Of a stretch of DNA of 64,000 bases, positions 42,761-52,118 are shown one piece after another; position 1 is the first letter of the stretch, and every line of letters starts with the position of its first letter. Under the pieces are notes generated by a model that saw only the letters and a list, made by a program, of their open reading frames with translations, was not told where the DNA came from and ran no database searches. Both the position numbers and the translations under genes were made by a program. The DNA comes from G965218495 sp965262785 (lineage in GTDB: Bacteria > Bacteroidota > Rhodothermia > Rhodothermales > Bin80). The stretch is from positions 2,604,001-2,668,000 of the forward strand of contig OZ253559.1 of NCBI GenBank assembly GCA_965262785.1, in the 5' to 3' direction.

Positions 42761-43777
42761 ATGGCTTACACGGTAACGCTAATTCCGGGTGACGGCATTG
42801 GGCCAGAGGTCACCAACGCGACCGTGCGCGTACTGGAAGCTTGCGGCGTGGCCATTGTCTGGGAGCGGTTTGACGCGGTAGGGTATGCGGGCATAGAGCA
42901 CCACGGCACGCCGCTTCCCGATGCGGTGGTAGCATCGATTCGCCGTAACGGGATAGCGCTAAAGGGCCCGGTCACTACGCCGGTGGGTGCCGGGTTTCGC
43001 AGCGTGAATGTCTCGCTTCGCCAGCAGCTGGACCTGTTTGCCAACGTGCGGCCTTGCAAGGCCCTGCCAGGCATAGTAACGCCGTTTGACGGCGTGGACC
43101 TGGTGATCATCCGCGAGAATACCGAAGGGCTCTACCGCGGCATTGAATACTACGATAAGCGCCTGGAGGTAGCTGACTCCATTGCGCGCATCACTCGCCG
43201 GGGCTCGGAGCGCATCTGTCGATTCGCTTTCGAATATGCCCGGGCCCACAAGAGGCGGCTAGTGACGTTGGTGCATAAGGCGAACATCCTCAAGGCCACC
43301 ACCGGTATGTTTCTTGAAGAGGGCCAGCGCGTCGCGTCCGAATTTCCCGATGTCTCCTTCAATGACCGAATCATCGACAACATCGCAATGCAGTTGGTGA
43401 TTCGGCCGAAGGAGTATGACTGCATTGTCACTACCAACCTCTTCGGCGACATTCTGAGCGATCTCTGTGCGGGATTGGTTGGAGGTTTAGGAACCGTGCC
43501 TGGCGCCAACATTGGTACCGATGCTGCGATTTTTGAGGCGGTCCATGGCAGTGCTCCCGACATCGTAGGTAAGGGGCTCGCCAATCCCACCGCGCTGCTG
43601 CAGAGCGCGGTCATGATGCTTCGCCACATGAATGAGGCACGGGCAGCAGATCTGGTAGAACAGGCGATTCTATCGTGCTACGCGGAAGGCACTACGCTCA
43701 CGCGCGATGTAGGCGGCACGGCCGGTACCGATAAGTTTACCCACAGCCTAGTTGAGCGCGTACGCGCACTGCGCTAA
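42761..43777 (+). CDS. NAD(P)-dependent isocitrate/isopropylmalate dehydrogenase family, probable isocitrate dehydrogenase
   Basis: A 338-residue beta-decarboxylating dehydrogenase. The ATG at 42761 is chosen because an in-frame GTG at 42743 would fall at the end of the preceding terminator. MAYTVTLIPGDGIGPEV is the family opening. KGPVTTPVGAGFRSVNVSLR matches the isocitrate-binding Ser/Asn/Arg cluster of NAD-type isocitrate dehydrogenases, ANVRPCKALPG follows, and IIRENTEGLYRGIEYY carries the phosphorylatable or specificity region. LVHKANILKATTGMF has the catalytic Lys; TTNLFGDILSDLCAGLVGG has the metal-binding Asp residues; and FEAVHGSAPDIVGKGLANP is the adenine-binding loop. It serves the TCA cycle. 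No leu genes are nearby, which favours isocitrate over isopropylmalate. Confidence 0.85.
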   Translation: MAYTVTLIPGDGIGPEVTNATVRVLEACGVAIVWERFDAVGYAGIEHHGTPLPDAVVASIRRNGIALKGPVTTPVGAGFRSVNVSLRQQLDLFANVRPCKALPGIVTPFDGVDLVIIRENTEGLYRGIEYYDKRLEVADSIARITRRGSERICRFAFEYARAHKRRLVTLVHKANILKATTGMFLEEGQRVASEFPDVSFNDRIIDNIAMQLVIRPKEYDCIVTTNLFGDILSDLCAGLVGGLGTVPGANIGTDAAIFEAVHGSAPDIVGKGLANPTALLQSAVMMLRHMNEARAADLVEQAILSCYAEGTTLTRDVGGTAGTDKFTHSLVERVRALR

Positions 43778-43783
43778 GACACC

Positions 43784-44197
43784 ATGATTCAGCGTATACA
43801 GAATCTCTACCTATTCCTCTCCCTAGGGGCACTTGGCTGGTTTCTGCTGTCCGGCCTTCCGGGAGCGAGCGGCTCCGACTGGCAAATGTTCGTGATCTAC
43901 GGCATGGGCCTGTCCGCCGTGAGTCTTGTCATCATTTCGCTGCTGACTTTCAAGGATCGGGACAAGCAGCGCAATTTCACCACCCTCGCATTGGCGGACC
44001 TAGTGGTGTTTGCCGCGGTCGTGTACGGAATCTTGTTTTTTTCCGACAACCTGTACTTTCAAACAGAAGCCGGAACGGACGTTAAACGATTATTGGACCT
44101 GCTCATGCCAGCCGTAGCCTATGTCAGCTCCCGGCTGGCGCTTGCCGGAGTCAAGAAAGACATCAAGCTGGTCCAGTCATCCGACCGTCTTCGGTAG
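43784..44197 (+). CDS. DUF4293-family membrane protein
   Basis: A 137-residue protein with four hydrophobic segments (YLFLSLGALGWFLLSGL; FVIYGMGLSAVSLVIISLLT; LALADLVVFAAVVYGILFF; LLMPAVAYVSSRLALAGV). The opening MIQRIQNLYLFLS and the end DIKLVQSSDRLR are diagnostic of the DUF4293 family, which I know only from Bacteroidota and relatives. Function is unknown. It starts 6 bases after the dehydrogenase stop and overlaps the convergent glycosyltransferase gene by 21 bases. Confidence 0.86.
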   Translation: MIQRIQNLYLFLSLGALGWFLLSGLPGASGSDWQMFVIYGMGLSAVSLVIISLLTFKDRDKQRNFTTLALADLVVFAAVVYGILFFSDNLYFQTEAGTDVKRLLDLLMPAVAYVSSRLALAGVKKDIKLVQSSDRLR

Positions 44198-45205
44198 GCG
44201 GAACTTCTTTGCTGGCAACTCGGCAAAGGTCCGCCGCCGCCGTATGAAATAGTCCCACAATATGCTGCCGTGGTAGGCCCTTTCCGCATGGCACTCTGGC
44301 TGCTCTGCACGAACGTTGCCTTTCATGCAGTAGGCATCCCGATACCCGCGTAGGATAGAAGCAGCACTCTTCCATTGCCCTCGCACCAACAACCCCGCTG
44401 CCAGTACGGATTCTACGGCAGCCTTTTGGACCAGGATGGCAAGAAAGCGCTTGGGGGTAAGGTTTTTGTGCAGCATCCAGAGACTGTTTCGGATGTTGAA
44501 GTAGAGCCGCCACGGTACATAGTTGAAGTCAGTGTCGCCACGAACGTGGAACACATGACTGGTCGGCTCACACGCAACGCGGTAGCCTTGGTTACGGAGG
44601 CGCCAGCAGAGGTCGACCTCTTCCATATGCATCTGAAAGCGTTCGTCCAGCAGGCCGGTCCGTTCCAGTGCATTCTGCCGTAAAAAAAGCGCGCAGCCCC
44701 CAGCAAAGTCCAGATCGCACGCGTAGTCGTACTGCCCATTGTCGCGTTCCCTTGTCCCAAAGATGTGGCCGCGCGTGAATGTATAGCCCATCCTGTCCAG
44801 GAAACCGCCAGCAGCGCCGCCATAGCCAAACCGGTCGCGCCGGTGGTACTGCAAGATCTTGGGTTGCAAGGCCGCAATCCTGCTATCAGCTTCCGCTGCG
44901 TTAACCAGTGGCGCAAGCCAGCCGGGCGGCGTCTCTATGTCGTTGTTGAGCAGCACCACATATTTGCCGGTGGCTTGGCGAATGGCCTCGTTATTGCCCT
45001 TGCAAAACAGGTAGTTTTCCGCGTGGCGTATGACACGCACGGAGGGAAAATGCTCTGCGACCCAATCTGCAGAGCCGTCTGTGGAGGCATTGTCGGCATA
45101 GATGACCTCCAAGTCAGGATAGTCGGTAGCAACCACCGACGCAAAGCACTTTTTCAGGAGGTCCAGTGCATTCCAAGAGAGTATAACTAGGGACACGCGT
45201 GGCAT
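44177..45205 (-). CDS. Family 2 glycosyltransferase (rhamnosyltransferase-like)
   Basis: A 342-residue GT2-fold enzyme. SLVILSWNALDLLKKCFASV is the first Rossmann strand, VIYADNASTDGSADWV binds the nucleotide, and YVVLLNNDIETPPGWLAPLV contains the NDD-type DXD-equivalent metal motif. FAGGCALFLRQNALERTGLL and MEEVDLCWRLRNQGYRVAC form the acceptor and catalytic part, with the ED base typical of WcaA/rhamnosyl transferases. It likely adds a sugar to a surface polysaccharide or glycolipid. A hydrophobic stretch near residue 270 may hold it to the membrane. It is alone on its strand between DUF4293 and recQ, not in a polysaccharide cluster. Confidence 0.9.
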   Translation of the reverse strand: MPRVSLVILSWNALDLLKKCFASVVATDYPDLEVIYADNASTDGSADWVAEHFPSVRVIRHAENYLFCKGNNEAIRQATGKYVVLLNNDIETPPGWLAPLVNAAEADSRIAALQPKILQYHRRDRFGYGGAAGGFLDRMGYTFTRGHIFGTRERDNGQYDYACDLDFAGGCALFLRQNALERTGLLDERFQMHMEEVDLCWRLRNQGYRVACEPTSHVFHVRGDTDFNYVPWRLYFNIRNSLWMLHKNLTPKRFLAILVQKAAVESVLAAGLLVRGQWKSAASILRGYRDAYCMKGNVRAEQPECHAERAYHGSILWDYFIRRRRTFAELPAKKFRLPKTVG

Positions 45206-45277
45206 CTTAGTAGACGGTGCAGCGAGTTCTACAGGCGCGGCGAAAACGCAGTGGCCCTACTATGGTTTCAACCGGCG

Positions 45278-47215
45278 ATGGCAACAAACAAGAGACGGGA
45301 GGCGCTAACGTTCCTCCGCCAGCATTGGAAACACAACGCCTTTCGACCTGAACAGGCAGTCGTAGTTGACGCATTGCTTGAAGGGCGCGATGTGCTTGCG
45401 GTGATGGCGACGGGTAGCGGCAAGTCCGCCTGCTACCAGATTCCACCGCTTGTGCTTGGTGGAATGACGCTGGTCATCTCGCCGCTGGTTGCATTGATGC
45501 GAGACCAGGTTGACGCATTGAACGTCCGCGGGATTCGTGCCACCTACCTTGCGAGCGCGTTGACGTTGCGCCAGATAGACAAACGTCTCGACGAGGCGGC
45601 CGATGGTATGTACCGGCTTCTATACGTGTCACCTGAGCGGCTGCAGTCAAAGCTGTTTCGTGCGCGTGCCCCAGGTCTGGAGGTCACCTTGATCGCCGTG
45701 GATGAAGCGCACTGCGTCAGCGTGTGGGGTCATGACTTTCGACCGAGCTACCGTCTTATTGCGGATTGCTATGAACTCATGGGCCGGCCTGCAGTGGTAG
45801 CTACTACAGGGACGGCTACTCCACGTGTTCAGGCAGACATCGTCAGCGGACTCTTGCTTAAAGACCCTGTGCACGTCATCGGACGATTTGGTCGGCCGAA
45901 TGTATTCCTGCGAGTAGCGCATGAAGCCGACAAGGTGGCCGAGCTTCGGCGAGTGCTTCAAGACAACGCGGGGAGTGGCATTGTCTATGCGGGCACACGC
46001 ATCGGCGTCATGGCTTTGCAAAAGGCGCTGAAGCAGCAAGGACATGCTGCCGTTGCATACCATGCCGGCCTAAGTGCCGCACAGCGTGCGGCTGCATACA
46101 GAAAATGGATGCGGCAAAAGGCACGCGTGGTAGTGGCCACCAACGCCTTTGGCATGGGAATCGACAAGCCCGACGTCCGTTTTGTGGTCCACATGGATCC
46201 ACCATACTCCCTGGAAGCCTACTATCAGGAGGCGGGCCGGGCCGGTCGCGATGGCAAGCCTGCGGTGGCGGTACTGATAACTGGCGCGGCGGACGAGCCC
46301 ATGCAGGACCAGGTGGTGGACCGCCGGTATCCAACGCCCTACGAGGTGGCAGCGGTCTTTGGAGCGGTTTGCACCGGTGCGCAGGTGGCTATCGGAAGCA
46401 TGCCCGAATTTCCGGTACCGGTCGACTTGGCCGCGCTTGCTAAGGAAACGGGTCTTTCACCCGCAGCGGTAGAACGAATTGTAAACCTCGTAGCCGAGGA
46501 GGGGACCTGGACTGTGTTACCCGGGCATATGGGTAGTGGCATGATCCGGATGCGGCAGTCCGCTCAAACCATACGCCACTTTAGCCGTGGCTTGAAAAAC
46601 GACGAACGATACCAGTTCGTGGTGGCCTTGCTGCGCGCAATTCAAGCCGATGCCTACAGAGATTGGATGCCAGTCGACCTCAGCACCCTGGCATCCCAGC
46701 TATCCCTCACCCAGACACAGTTGCTGACGGAGCTGGCTTTCCTGGAGGCGCGGGAGATTCTTTCGTGGCGCTCGATTGCGGGAGACCTGCGCCTGCGATT
46801 CAGGCGCCCGCGGACCGACCACCTAGCCATAGATCAGGCTGCGATATGGCGCAATCGGCGATGTGCCATTGAGCAGCTGCATCACGTTCGCCGGTACGTG
46901 ATGGCAACTCGATGCCGTGGGCAGCTGCTGCTCAAGTACTTCGGCGAGCGCGATGCTGTAGCCTGCGATCATTGTGACTTGTGCATTCGTGGAGCTGAAG
47001 TAACAGCCGCTGATCAGCCGCAGTTGCTCCGGCTGCTGAGCCTTGTGAAAAACCAAGAGCCATATGATCAGTGCGGCCTCTCGCGTGCCGATCAAGAAAG
47101 GCTGCTTAACTTCCTGATTTCCGAAGAGTATGTATATGTTCGCAGCGGCCGGCCGTACAGACTTACGGTGAAAGGTGAGATGTGGCTGACTCAATCGCCG
47201 CCGCGCACTGACTAA
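45278..47215 (+). CDS. recQ: RecQ-family ATP-dependent DNA helicase
   Basis: A 645-residue superfamily 2 helicase from ATG 45278; GTG 45251 is in frame. Motifs: AFRPEQAVVVDALLEGRDVL (Q motif/0), VMATGSGKSACYQIP (I), LVISPLVALMRDQV (Ia), YVSPERL, VDEAHCVSVWGHDFRPSY (II plus the RecQ aromatic loop; the usual CISQW is CVSVW here), TGTATPRVQADI (III), GIVYAGTR (IV), VVATNAFGMGIDKPDVRFVV (V) and YYQEAGRAGRDGKPAV (VI). The zinc-binding cysteines lie in TRCRGQ and ACDHCDLC. A winged-helix RQC-like region follows, but I see no HRDC domain; the protein ends shortly after. It acts in recombination and repair. Confidence 0.92.
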   Translation: MATNKRREALTFLRQHWKHNAFRPEQAVVVDALLEGRDVLAVMATGSGKSACYQIPPLVLGGMTLVISPLVALMRDQVDALNVRGIRATYLASALTLRQIDKRLDEAADGMYRLLYVSPERLQSKLFRARAPGLEVTLIAVDEAHCVSVWGHDFRPSYRLIADCYELMGRPAVVATTGTATPRVQADIVSGLLLKDPVHVIGRFGRPNVFLRVAHEADKVAELRRVLQDNAGSGIVYAGTRIGVMALQKALKQQGHAAVAYHAGLSAAQRAAAYRKWMRQKARVVVATNAFGMGIDKPDVRFVVHMDPPYSLEAYYQEAGRAGRDGKPAVAVLITGAADEPMQDQVVDRRYPTPYEVAAVFGAVCTGAQVAIGSMPEFPVPVDLAALAKETGLSPAAVERIVNLVAEEGTWTVLPGHMGSGMIRMRQSAQTIRHFSRGLKNDERYQFVVALLRAIQADAYRDWMPVDLSTLASQLSLTQTQLLTELAFLEAREILSWRSIAGDLRLRFRRPRTDHLAIDQAAIWRNRRCAIEQLHHVRRYVMATRCRGQLLLKYFGERDAVACDHCDLCIRGAEVTAADQPQLLRLLSLVKNQEPYDQCGLSRADQERLLNFLISEEYVYVRSGRPYRLTVKGEMWLTQSPPRTD

Positions 47216-47297
47216 TATGCTGGGCGAGCGCGTGTATAAGCCTATTGTGGCAGGCCCTACGTAAGCATGTTTGACGCTGCTAACCCTGGCATTCGCC

Positions 47298-48110
47298 GTG
47301 CGCCGTGAAAAGGCGCTTTCCTGTGGCGGGTGCGAATCCCGCCCAACATCTGTCGCTCCAGTTGGTAGCGGCTACAGCGTATTATGGAGGTAACAACATA
47401 GTATGAAGCACTGTGGTTAACGGGCTACGTGAGTAGCTTAGCGACCATGCGGGCCGGAACGTGAGTGAACGCTGAGCAGGCCCCGAAACGGGTGATGCGA
47501 GTGTCGACCTTCCGGTGATATGGGGAAGACCGCTGCGGCTCGGGAAGCGAGCGACAAAGGCACCGAGACCGACTCGCCGGGGTATTGGCGCTGGCACGCA
47601 TGGAAGATCAGGAGAGTTGCAACACGGGAAGCCCTATTGGTGGTGTGGCACGCACCAACTGGAAGCTCTTTGAGCCAGGCCAGGCTGATAGGGTGGCGGA
47701 GTGGCCCGTATTACTGAAGACGCGGGGTAATGCCCGTCGAGGGAAGGGGCCGCAGGTGCGGAGCGGTGTTCAAAGGGTGAAAGGCCCCGGAAATAATGGC
47801 ATAGCCTACCATCCGATCAGGGTCGGTGAATCCAGCGACACCACATGCGTAAGTGAAGGACCCGTAGGCCAGTCGCATTCTATGCGATGCTGGCGTACGG
47901 GGTTGTCAGGGCGTAAACAGGCCTGTCAACGCGTTATCCGCGGTATAGGGTGGCTGTAAGGAGCGTGTCGCTCCTTGCGTAGTGGAAGTCCTATGCGGCA
48001 GGAGAAGCGGTCCGAGTGCGAGTGGCATGATCCGCCTGGAGAGCCGGGTACGGGAAAACCGTACGCCCGGTTCGGTGGGCGGCGGGAGGAAACACGGTGA
48101 TGGAAGCCGG
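47298..48110 (+). ncRNA. Group II intron-like ribozyme without reverse transcriptase
   Basis: The 5' side begins GTGCGCCGTG (47298-47307), matching the GUGYG start of group II introns. About 740 bases later, 48041-48073 folds as a domain V: the lower stem GAGCCGGG with CCCGGTTC, an AGC catalytic triad at 48042-48044, a two-base CG bulge on the 3' side, and an upper stem TACGG with CCGTA capped by GAAAA. The intervening DNA is rich in short G+C hairpins (for example AAGGAGC with GCTCCTT near 47958-47976) and has no coding frame, as expected for domains I-IV of an ORF-less intron. The 3' end is not fixed; I place it loosely after domain V. No intron-encoded protein is in the window, so splicing would need one in trans. 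Confidence 0.6.
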
Positions 48111-48744
48111 ACTGAGGCCCGGAGCGAAAGCGACGGAATGGCCACCGGATCCTAAGGCAGGTGCGCCTCCCGCCGACCCTACAGCAAGTCTTCCTAACAA
48201 CCGGGCCGCAGCCGCGTATCATCGCGGAGTGGTTCGGCAGCGTCAAGACTTACACCCTCTGAGAAGGCCAGCGGCGCAGGGATTGGTGGCGCCGAAGCAG
48301 GAAAGCCCATTTGGCGAATCATACCGTCAACGCTCCTACTGCACAACAAGCGGTGCCTATTTCGCGGATTGCCCTGCTTTGCCTGGGTAGTGGTGGCCAA
48401 TATGCTCATAGTGCCGGCTTTTCAGTGACACCCCCAAGCAAGTGATGGGGCGCGTGACGGTCCACGAAACTGGCCCTATGCAGGTCTTGACCGAGCAAAT
48501 CCATCTCCCTTTGCAGAGTCGTCACCGCAGCAGCCCAAGATGCAGGCAGAAAAACCCATAGCCGACTTGGAGCTACTGCTCACGCGACCAAGGGCAATAG
48601 TGGGTTCCCAAAGTGACGATGTTGGATTTAGCCGCGCCTTTTTGGGCGATGGCCGGCTGTTGGCACCCTTAGTCACGGTCGAATGACGGGAGGTCGTCAG
48701 CCGGTATCCGCTAACTACCACACACCGATCCGGGTAAATCCGCT
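48111..48744. other. Region between the intron-like RNA and the LRR subtilisin
   Basis: About 630 bases. A plus-strand frame from 48103 starts MEAGLRPGAKATEWPPDP and runs to 48390, but shows no known domain; it could be the stub of an intron-encoded protein or simply intron 3' sequence. Nothing else is recognisable. The promoter of the downstream peptidase should lie here. Confidence 0.4.
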
Positions 48745-48752
48745 AAGGAGGT
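48745..48752 (+). promoter_or_regulatory. Strong Shine-Dalgarno site of the LRR subtilisin
   Basis: AAGGAGGT, a full match to the anti-SD core, six bases before ATG 48759. It is the strongest ribosome site in a window where most genes lack one, and it fixes this start. Confidence 0.75.
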
Positions 48753-48758
48753 AAGTAA

Positions 48759-51700
48759 ATGGCTAAATTCGCAAAAGAGAGGAACGAGAGAGCACTCATT
48801 GTATGCGCGCGAAGCTTGGCAATTTTTGGCCTGCTGGCTTTGGGGCTGAGCTTTTCTGTGCACGCGCAGAATAGCGGAAGTAAAGAGCCTGCCTGGCAGC
48901 CCCAGGTTGTAGTCGTGCAATTTGAAGAAGGTGTCCGCATTGCCGCGGGGGCCGCCAAAACGGGCCTGCAAGCATTCGATAGTCGGGCCAGCCAGTACCA
49001 GGTACACCAGATTTCGCGGGCATTTCCGTTTCTGGATCATGTGCAACCAACTCCTACAACGGCCCAGAACCTGGAGGCTCTGCGCCGCACGTACTATGTG
49101 CGGTACCACGCCATTGCCGGTCCTCGGCAAGTAGCCAAGACGCTGGAAGCGGCTAGAGGGGTGGTCTATGCCGAGCCGGTCCCTGTCTTTCGCTTCTTCA
49201 AATCAGGCCTCCGCTATCCAGCCGAGCCTAACGACTCGCTCTATAGCGAGCAGACGTATCTGCGGCACATGCGCCTGCCGGAGGCTTGGGACGAAGTCAA
49301 AGGGATGGATGGCAATCCGCCGGTCGTGATTGCCATCGTGGACGGGGGTGGACATTGGCGGCACGAGGATCTTGTGGCCAACGTTTGGACCAACGCGGAC
49401 GAGATCGCCGATAACGGTATTGATGACGATAACAACGGCTTCATTGATGATGTGCACGGCGTAAATTTTGCCAATGGTGATGACCGAGATAACGACCCGA
49501 CCGGGTTGCCAGCCACGCCATTCAATGGCCTGCATGGCACAGCCGTTGCCGGCGTGGCCAACGCCGTAAGCGACAATGCTATCGGTGTCGCAGGTGCAGC
49601 CTGGAATGCCCAGGTCATGCACGTCAACGCAGCATGCCCAACGGAGGAAGCTCCTTGCTTTGGCTATGAGGGTGTACTGTATGCTGCCGCAAACGGGGCA
49701 GACATCATCAACGTAAGCTGGGGCGCCCCGGTAGCTGTGGCAGAAAGTACCCAGCTCGGTCATCAAGTTCTAAGTCTGGTAACGGACTTGGGGGCACTAG
49801 TAGTGGCCGCTTCCGGGAATGAGAGTCGGAATGTCGATGCTATTCCCTCCTTTCCAGCCGTTCATCCACGTGTTCTGGCTGTGGGAGCAACCCTCGTGGA
49901 TTCGCGCGTCAGGGCACCCTTCTCCAACTATGGGCGCAAAGTGGGTGTTTTCGCACCTGGCGTCTCTATCAGCACCACCATACCCGGCGACATGTACATC
50001 CAAGTAGGAGGGACGTCGTTTTCATCCCCCTTGGTGGTTGGCGTGGCTGCGCTGGTTAAGACAAAGTTTCCGCATGTCAGCCCCGACGAGCTTCGGGAAC
50101 AGGTTCGGATGGTGAGTGAGAACATTGATGCCGAGAATCCGGAATTTGCAGGTCTTTTGGGGCGCGGGTATGCGAATGCGTTCGCTGCAGTACAGGCCCC
50201 GACACTTCCGGCAGTCCGGATCAAGCGCTGGTCTTGGGCAGACAGTGACGGCGATGGCCAGATTGAGTCAGGCGATCACGTGACGGTGACGGCGGTGTTC
50301 GTCAACCATCTCGCCGATGCGCAGCAGTTGGTGATCGGCTTGATGCCCGAGTCGCCGTATGCGTTCATTGATTTGACGGCCGCTGAGGTACAGGTTGGCA
50401 CGCTGAATAGCAGCGACTCTACTGAGGTTACGTTTGGCTTTACGGTGGCCACAGGTGCCCTGCAAAATCAGAGGGTGCGGTTCTTCACTCGCATTCGTGA
50501 AGGAAGCCTGCAGGACACCCCGGACAGGCTAGACTTTGTCATCAACGGAGCGCTCGAGCCTATCTTTGCTGGGCTAAGCGCTTTGTACGAGGCCACCGAC
50601 GGTGACAACTGGATAAGCAATACGAACTGGGACACCACGGGCGTGCCTACGGTGGATGAATTGCTCGGTTGGTACGGCATTGTTCCAGCGGACGGCTGGC
50701 CACTGGGGTTGGACCTGTCCAACAACAATCTGAATGGGCCCCTGCCGGTCGAAATCGGCAGCCTCTCGGCGCTGGAGCAGCTAATTCTGGAGTTTAATTC
50801 GCTTACGGGAGCCCTTCCTTCCCAGCTAGGCGATCTCTCCCAATTGCGGTTGTTGCATCTGTCGGTGAATCCGCTGCTTTCCGGTGGAATTCCTGCAGAA
50901 TTGGGTAACCTCTCACAACTGCAGGAGTTGGGGCTGGTGCTCAATTCGCTTTCCGGTGAAATTCCTGCAGAGTTGGGTAACCTCTCGCACCTGCGGAAAT
51001 TGTGGCTGGCGAATAATTCGCTGTCCGGCGACATTCCAGCAGAGCTGGGTAACCTCGTACAACTGCAGGAGTTGCGCCTAGCCTATAACTTGCTTTCCGG
51101 TGAGATCCCTGCAAGGCTGGGTGACTTGGCGCAATTGGAGGCGTTAGAGCTGTTGAACAATTCGCTTTCCGGCGAGATTCCAGCAGAGTTGGGTAGCCTT
51201 TCGCGATTGCGGGAGCTGGGGCTGGCTTTCAATATGCTTTCCGGCGAAGTCCCGGCAGAGTTGGGTAGTCTTTCGCAACTTCGGGAGTTGTGGCTGGCTA
51301 ACAATTCGCTTTCCGGTGGGATACCCAGTGAACTAGGTAACCTCTCCCAACTGACCCAAATGTATCTCAATGACAACGAGTTTACGGGGAGGTTGCCGAG
51401 GAGCTTTATGCAACTGGCCAATCTGGAATACTTGAGTTTTGGAGGCCCGGTACAAACGCTTTGTGCACCGCAAGATGCCGCCTTTCAGACGTGGCTAAGC
51501 GGTCTTCAACAATGGGACGGCAACATTTGTAGCGGTGTCTTTATTACTACCGGAATTATTGACGATCAAGTGTACGAGCAGGGCGTGGCTATCACTGACT
51601 TTGTTTTTCCCGAAGCATCCGGCGGCTCTTCTCCCTATACGTATACGCTCGCGCCGGCCCCACCCGTAGGACTTTCGTTTGACCCGGGTACTCGTACACT

Positions 51701-52118
51701 GAGCGGTACGCCGACTAGCGTTGCAGCTCCTGTAACGTATACATACAAGGTGACGGACGCGGCGGCGGCGTCGGATTCTTTGCAGTTTACGATTGATGTG
51801 ATGGGTCCGGTGTCACGCGAAGAAGTGAACGAGTTGCCCAGTGATCTGGTCATGAACGGCAACTACCCGAATCCATTTACCGGTCGTACGACTTTCCTGT
51901 TTGATCTGAAGGAGTCTGCAGAAGTGACGGTAGCGGTCATTGATATGTTAGGTCGAGTGGTTTTGGAGACGAGTGCAGAACAATTCGGTGGCGGACGGGG
52001 ACACAGACTTGCAATCAATGGCTCGTCTCTGCCGGCTGGCATCTATGCATATCGCTTTTTGGCGCGCACCAGCCAAGGTATAGTCGCAAAGACGGGTACC
52101 CTGCTGCACGTCAAATAG
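48759..52118 (+). CDS. T9SS-secreted subtilisin (S8) fused to plant-type leucine-rich repeats
   Basis: A 1119-residue secreted protein. A signal peptide (about 1-37, ending FSVHAQ) precedes a propeptide-like region similar to the paralogue at 16331. The S8 domain has Asp195 in IAIVDGGGHWRHEDL, His259 in LHGTAVAGVAN, an oxyanion Asn in VVAASGNES and Ser420 in GGTSFSSPLVVGVAAL, so it should be active. After a beta domain, residues about 640-890 are leucine-rich repeats of 24 residues with the plant-specific consensus (NSLSGEIPAELGNLS). A putative immunoglobulin-like domain follows (about 930-1015; SPYTYTLAPAPPVGLSFD). The end (NYPNPFTGRTTFLFDL, IDMLGRVVLET, LPAGIYAYRFLA) is a T9SS type A sorting domain. 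The repeats probably bind a surface or polymer ligand near the protease. Confidence 0.94.
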   Translation: MAKFAKERNERALIVCARSLAIFGLLALGLSFSVHAQNSGSKEPAWQPQVVVVQFEEGVRIAAGAAKTGLQAFDSRASQYQVHQISRAFPFLDHVQPTPTTAQNLEALRRTYYVRYHAIAGPRQVAKTLEAARGVVYAEPVPVFRFFKSGLRYPAEPNDSLYSEQTYLRHMRLPEAWDEVKGMDGNPPVVIAIVDGGGHWRHEDLVANVWTNADEIADNGIDDDNNGFIDDVHGVNFANGDDRDNDPTGLPATPFNGLHGTAVAGVANAVSDNAIGVAGAAWNAQVMHVNAACPTEEAPCFGYEGVLYAAANGADIINVSWGAPVAVAESTQLGHQVLSLVTDLGALVVAASGNESRNVDAIPSFPAVHPRVLAVGATLVDSRVRAPFSNYGRKVGVFAPGVSISTTIPGDMYIQVGGTSFSSPLVVGVAALVKTKFPHVSPDELREQVRMVSENIDAENPEFAGLLGRGYANAFAAVQAPTLPAVRIKRWSWADSDGDGQIESGDHVTVTAVFVNHLADAQQLVIGLMPESPYAFIDLTAAEVQVGTLNSSDSTEVTFGFTVATGALQNQRVRFFTRIREGSLQDTPDRLDFVINGALEPIFAGLSALYEATDGDNWISNTNWDTTGVPTVDELLGWYGIVPADGWPLGLDLSNNNLNGPLPVEIGSLSALEQLILEFNSLTGALPSQLGDLSQLRLLHLSVNPLLSGGIPAELGNLSQLQELGLVLNSLSGEIPAELGNLSHLRKLWLANNSLSGDIPAELGNLVQLQELRLAYNLLSGEIPARLGDLAQLEALELLNNSLSGEIPAELGSLSRLRELGLAFNMLSGEVPAELGSLSQLRELWLANNSLSGGIPSELGNLSQLTQMYLNDNEFTGRLPRSFMQLANLEYLSFGGPVQTLCAPQDAAFQTWLSGLQQWDGNICSGVFITTGIIDDQVYEQGVAITDFVFPEASGGSSPYTYTLAPAPPVGLSFDPGTRTLSGTPTSVAAPVTYTYKVTDAAAASDSLQFTIDVMGPVSREEVNELPSDLVMNGNYPNPFTGRTTFLFDLKESAEVTVAVIDMLGRVVLETSAEQFGGGRGHRLAINGSSLPAGIYAYRFLARTSQGIVAKTGTLLHVK
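50877..51380 (+). repeat. Seven tandem 72-bp repeats inside the LRR subtilisin
   Basis: A CTTTCCGGTG-like block recurs at 50877, 50949, 51021, 51093, 51165, 51237 and 51309, exactly 72 bases apart, each coding one 24-residue LRR unit. The copies are similar at DNA level as well as in protein, so unit number could change by slippage or recombination without breaking the frame. Confidence 0.85.
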
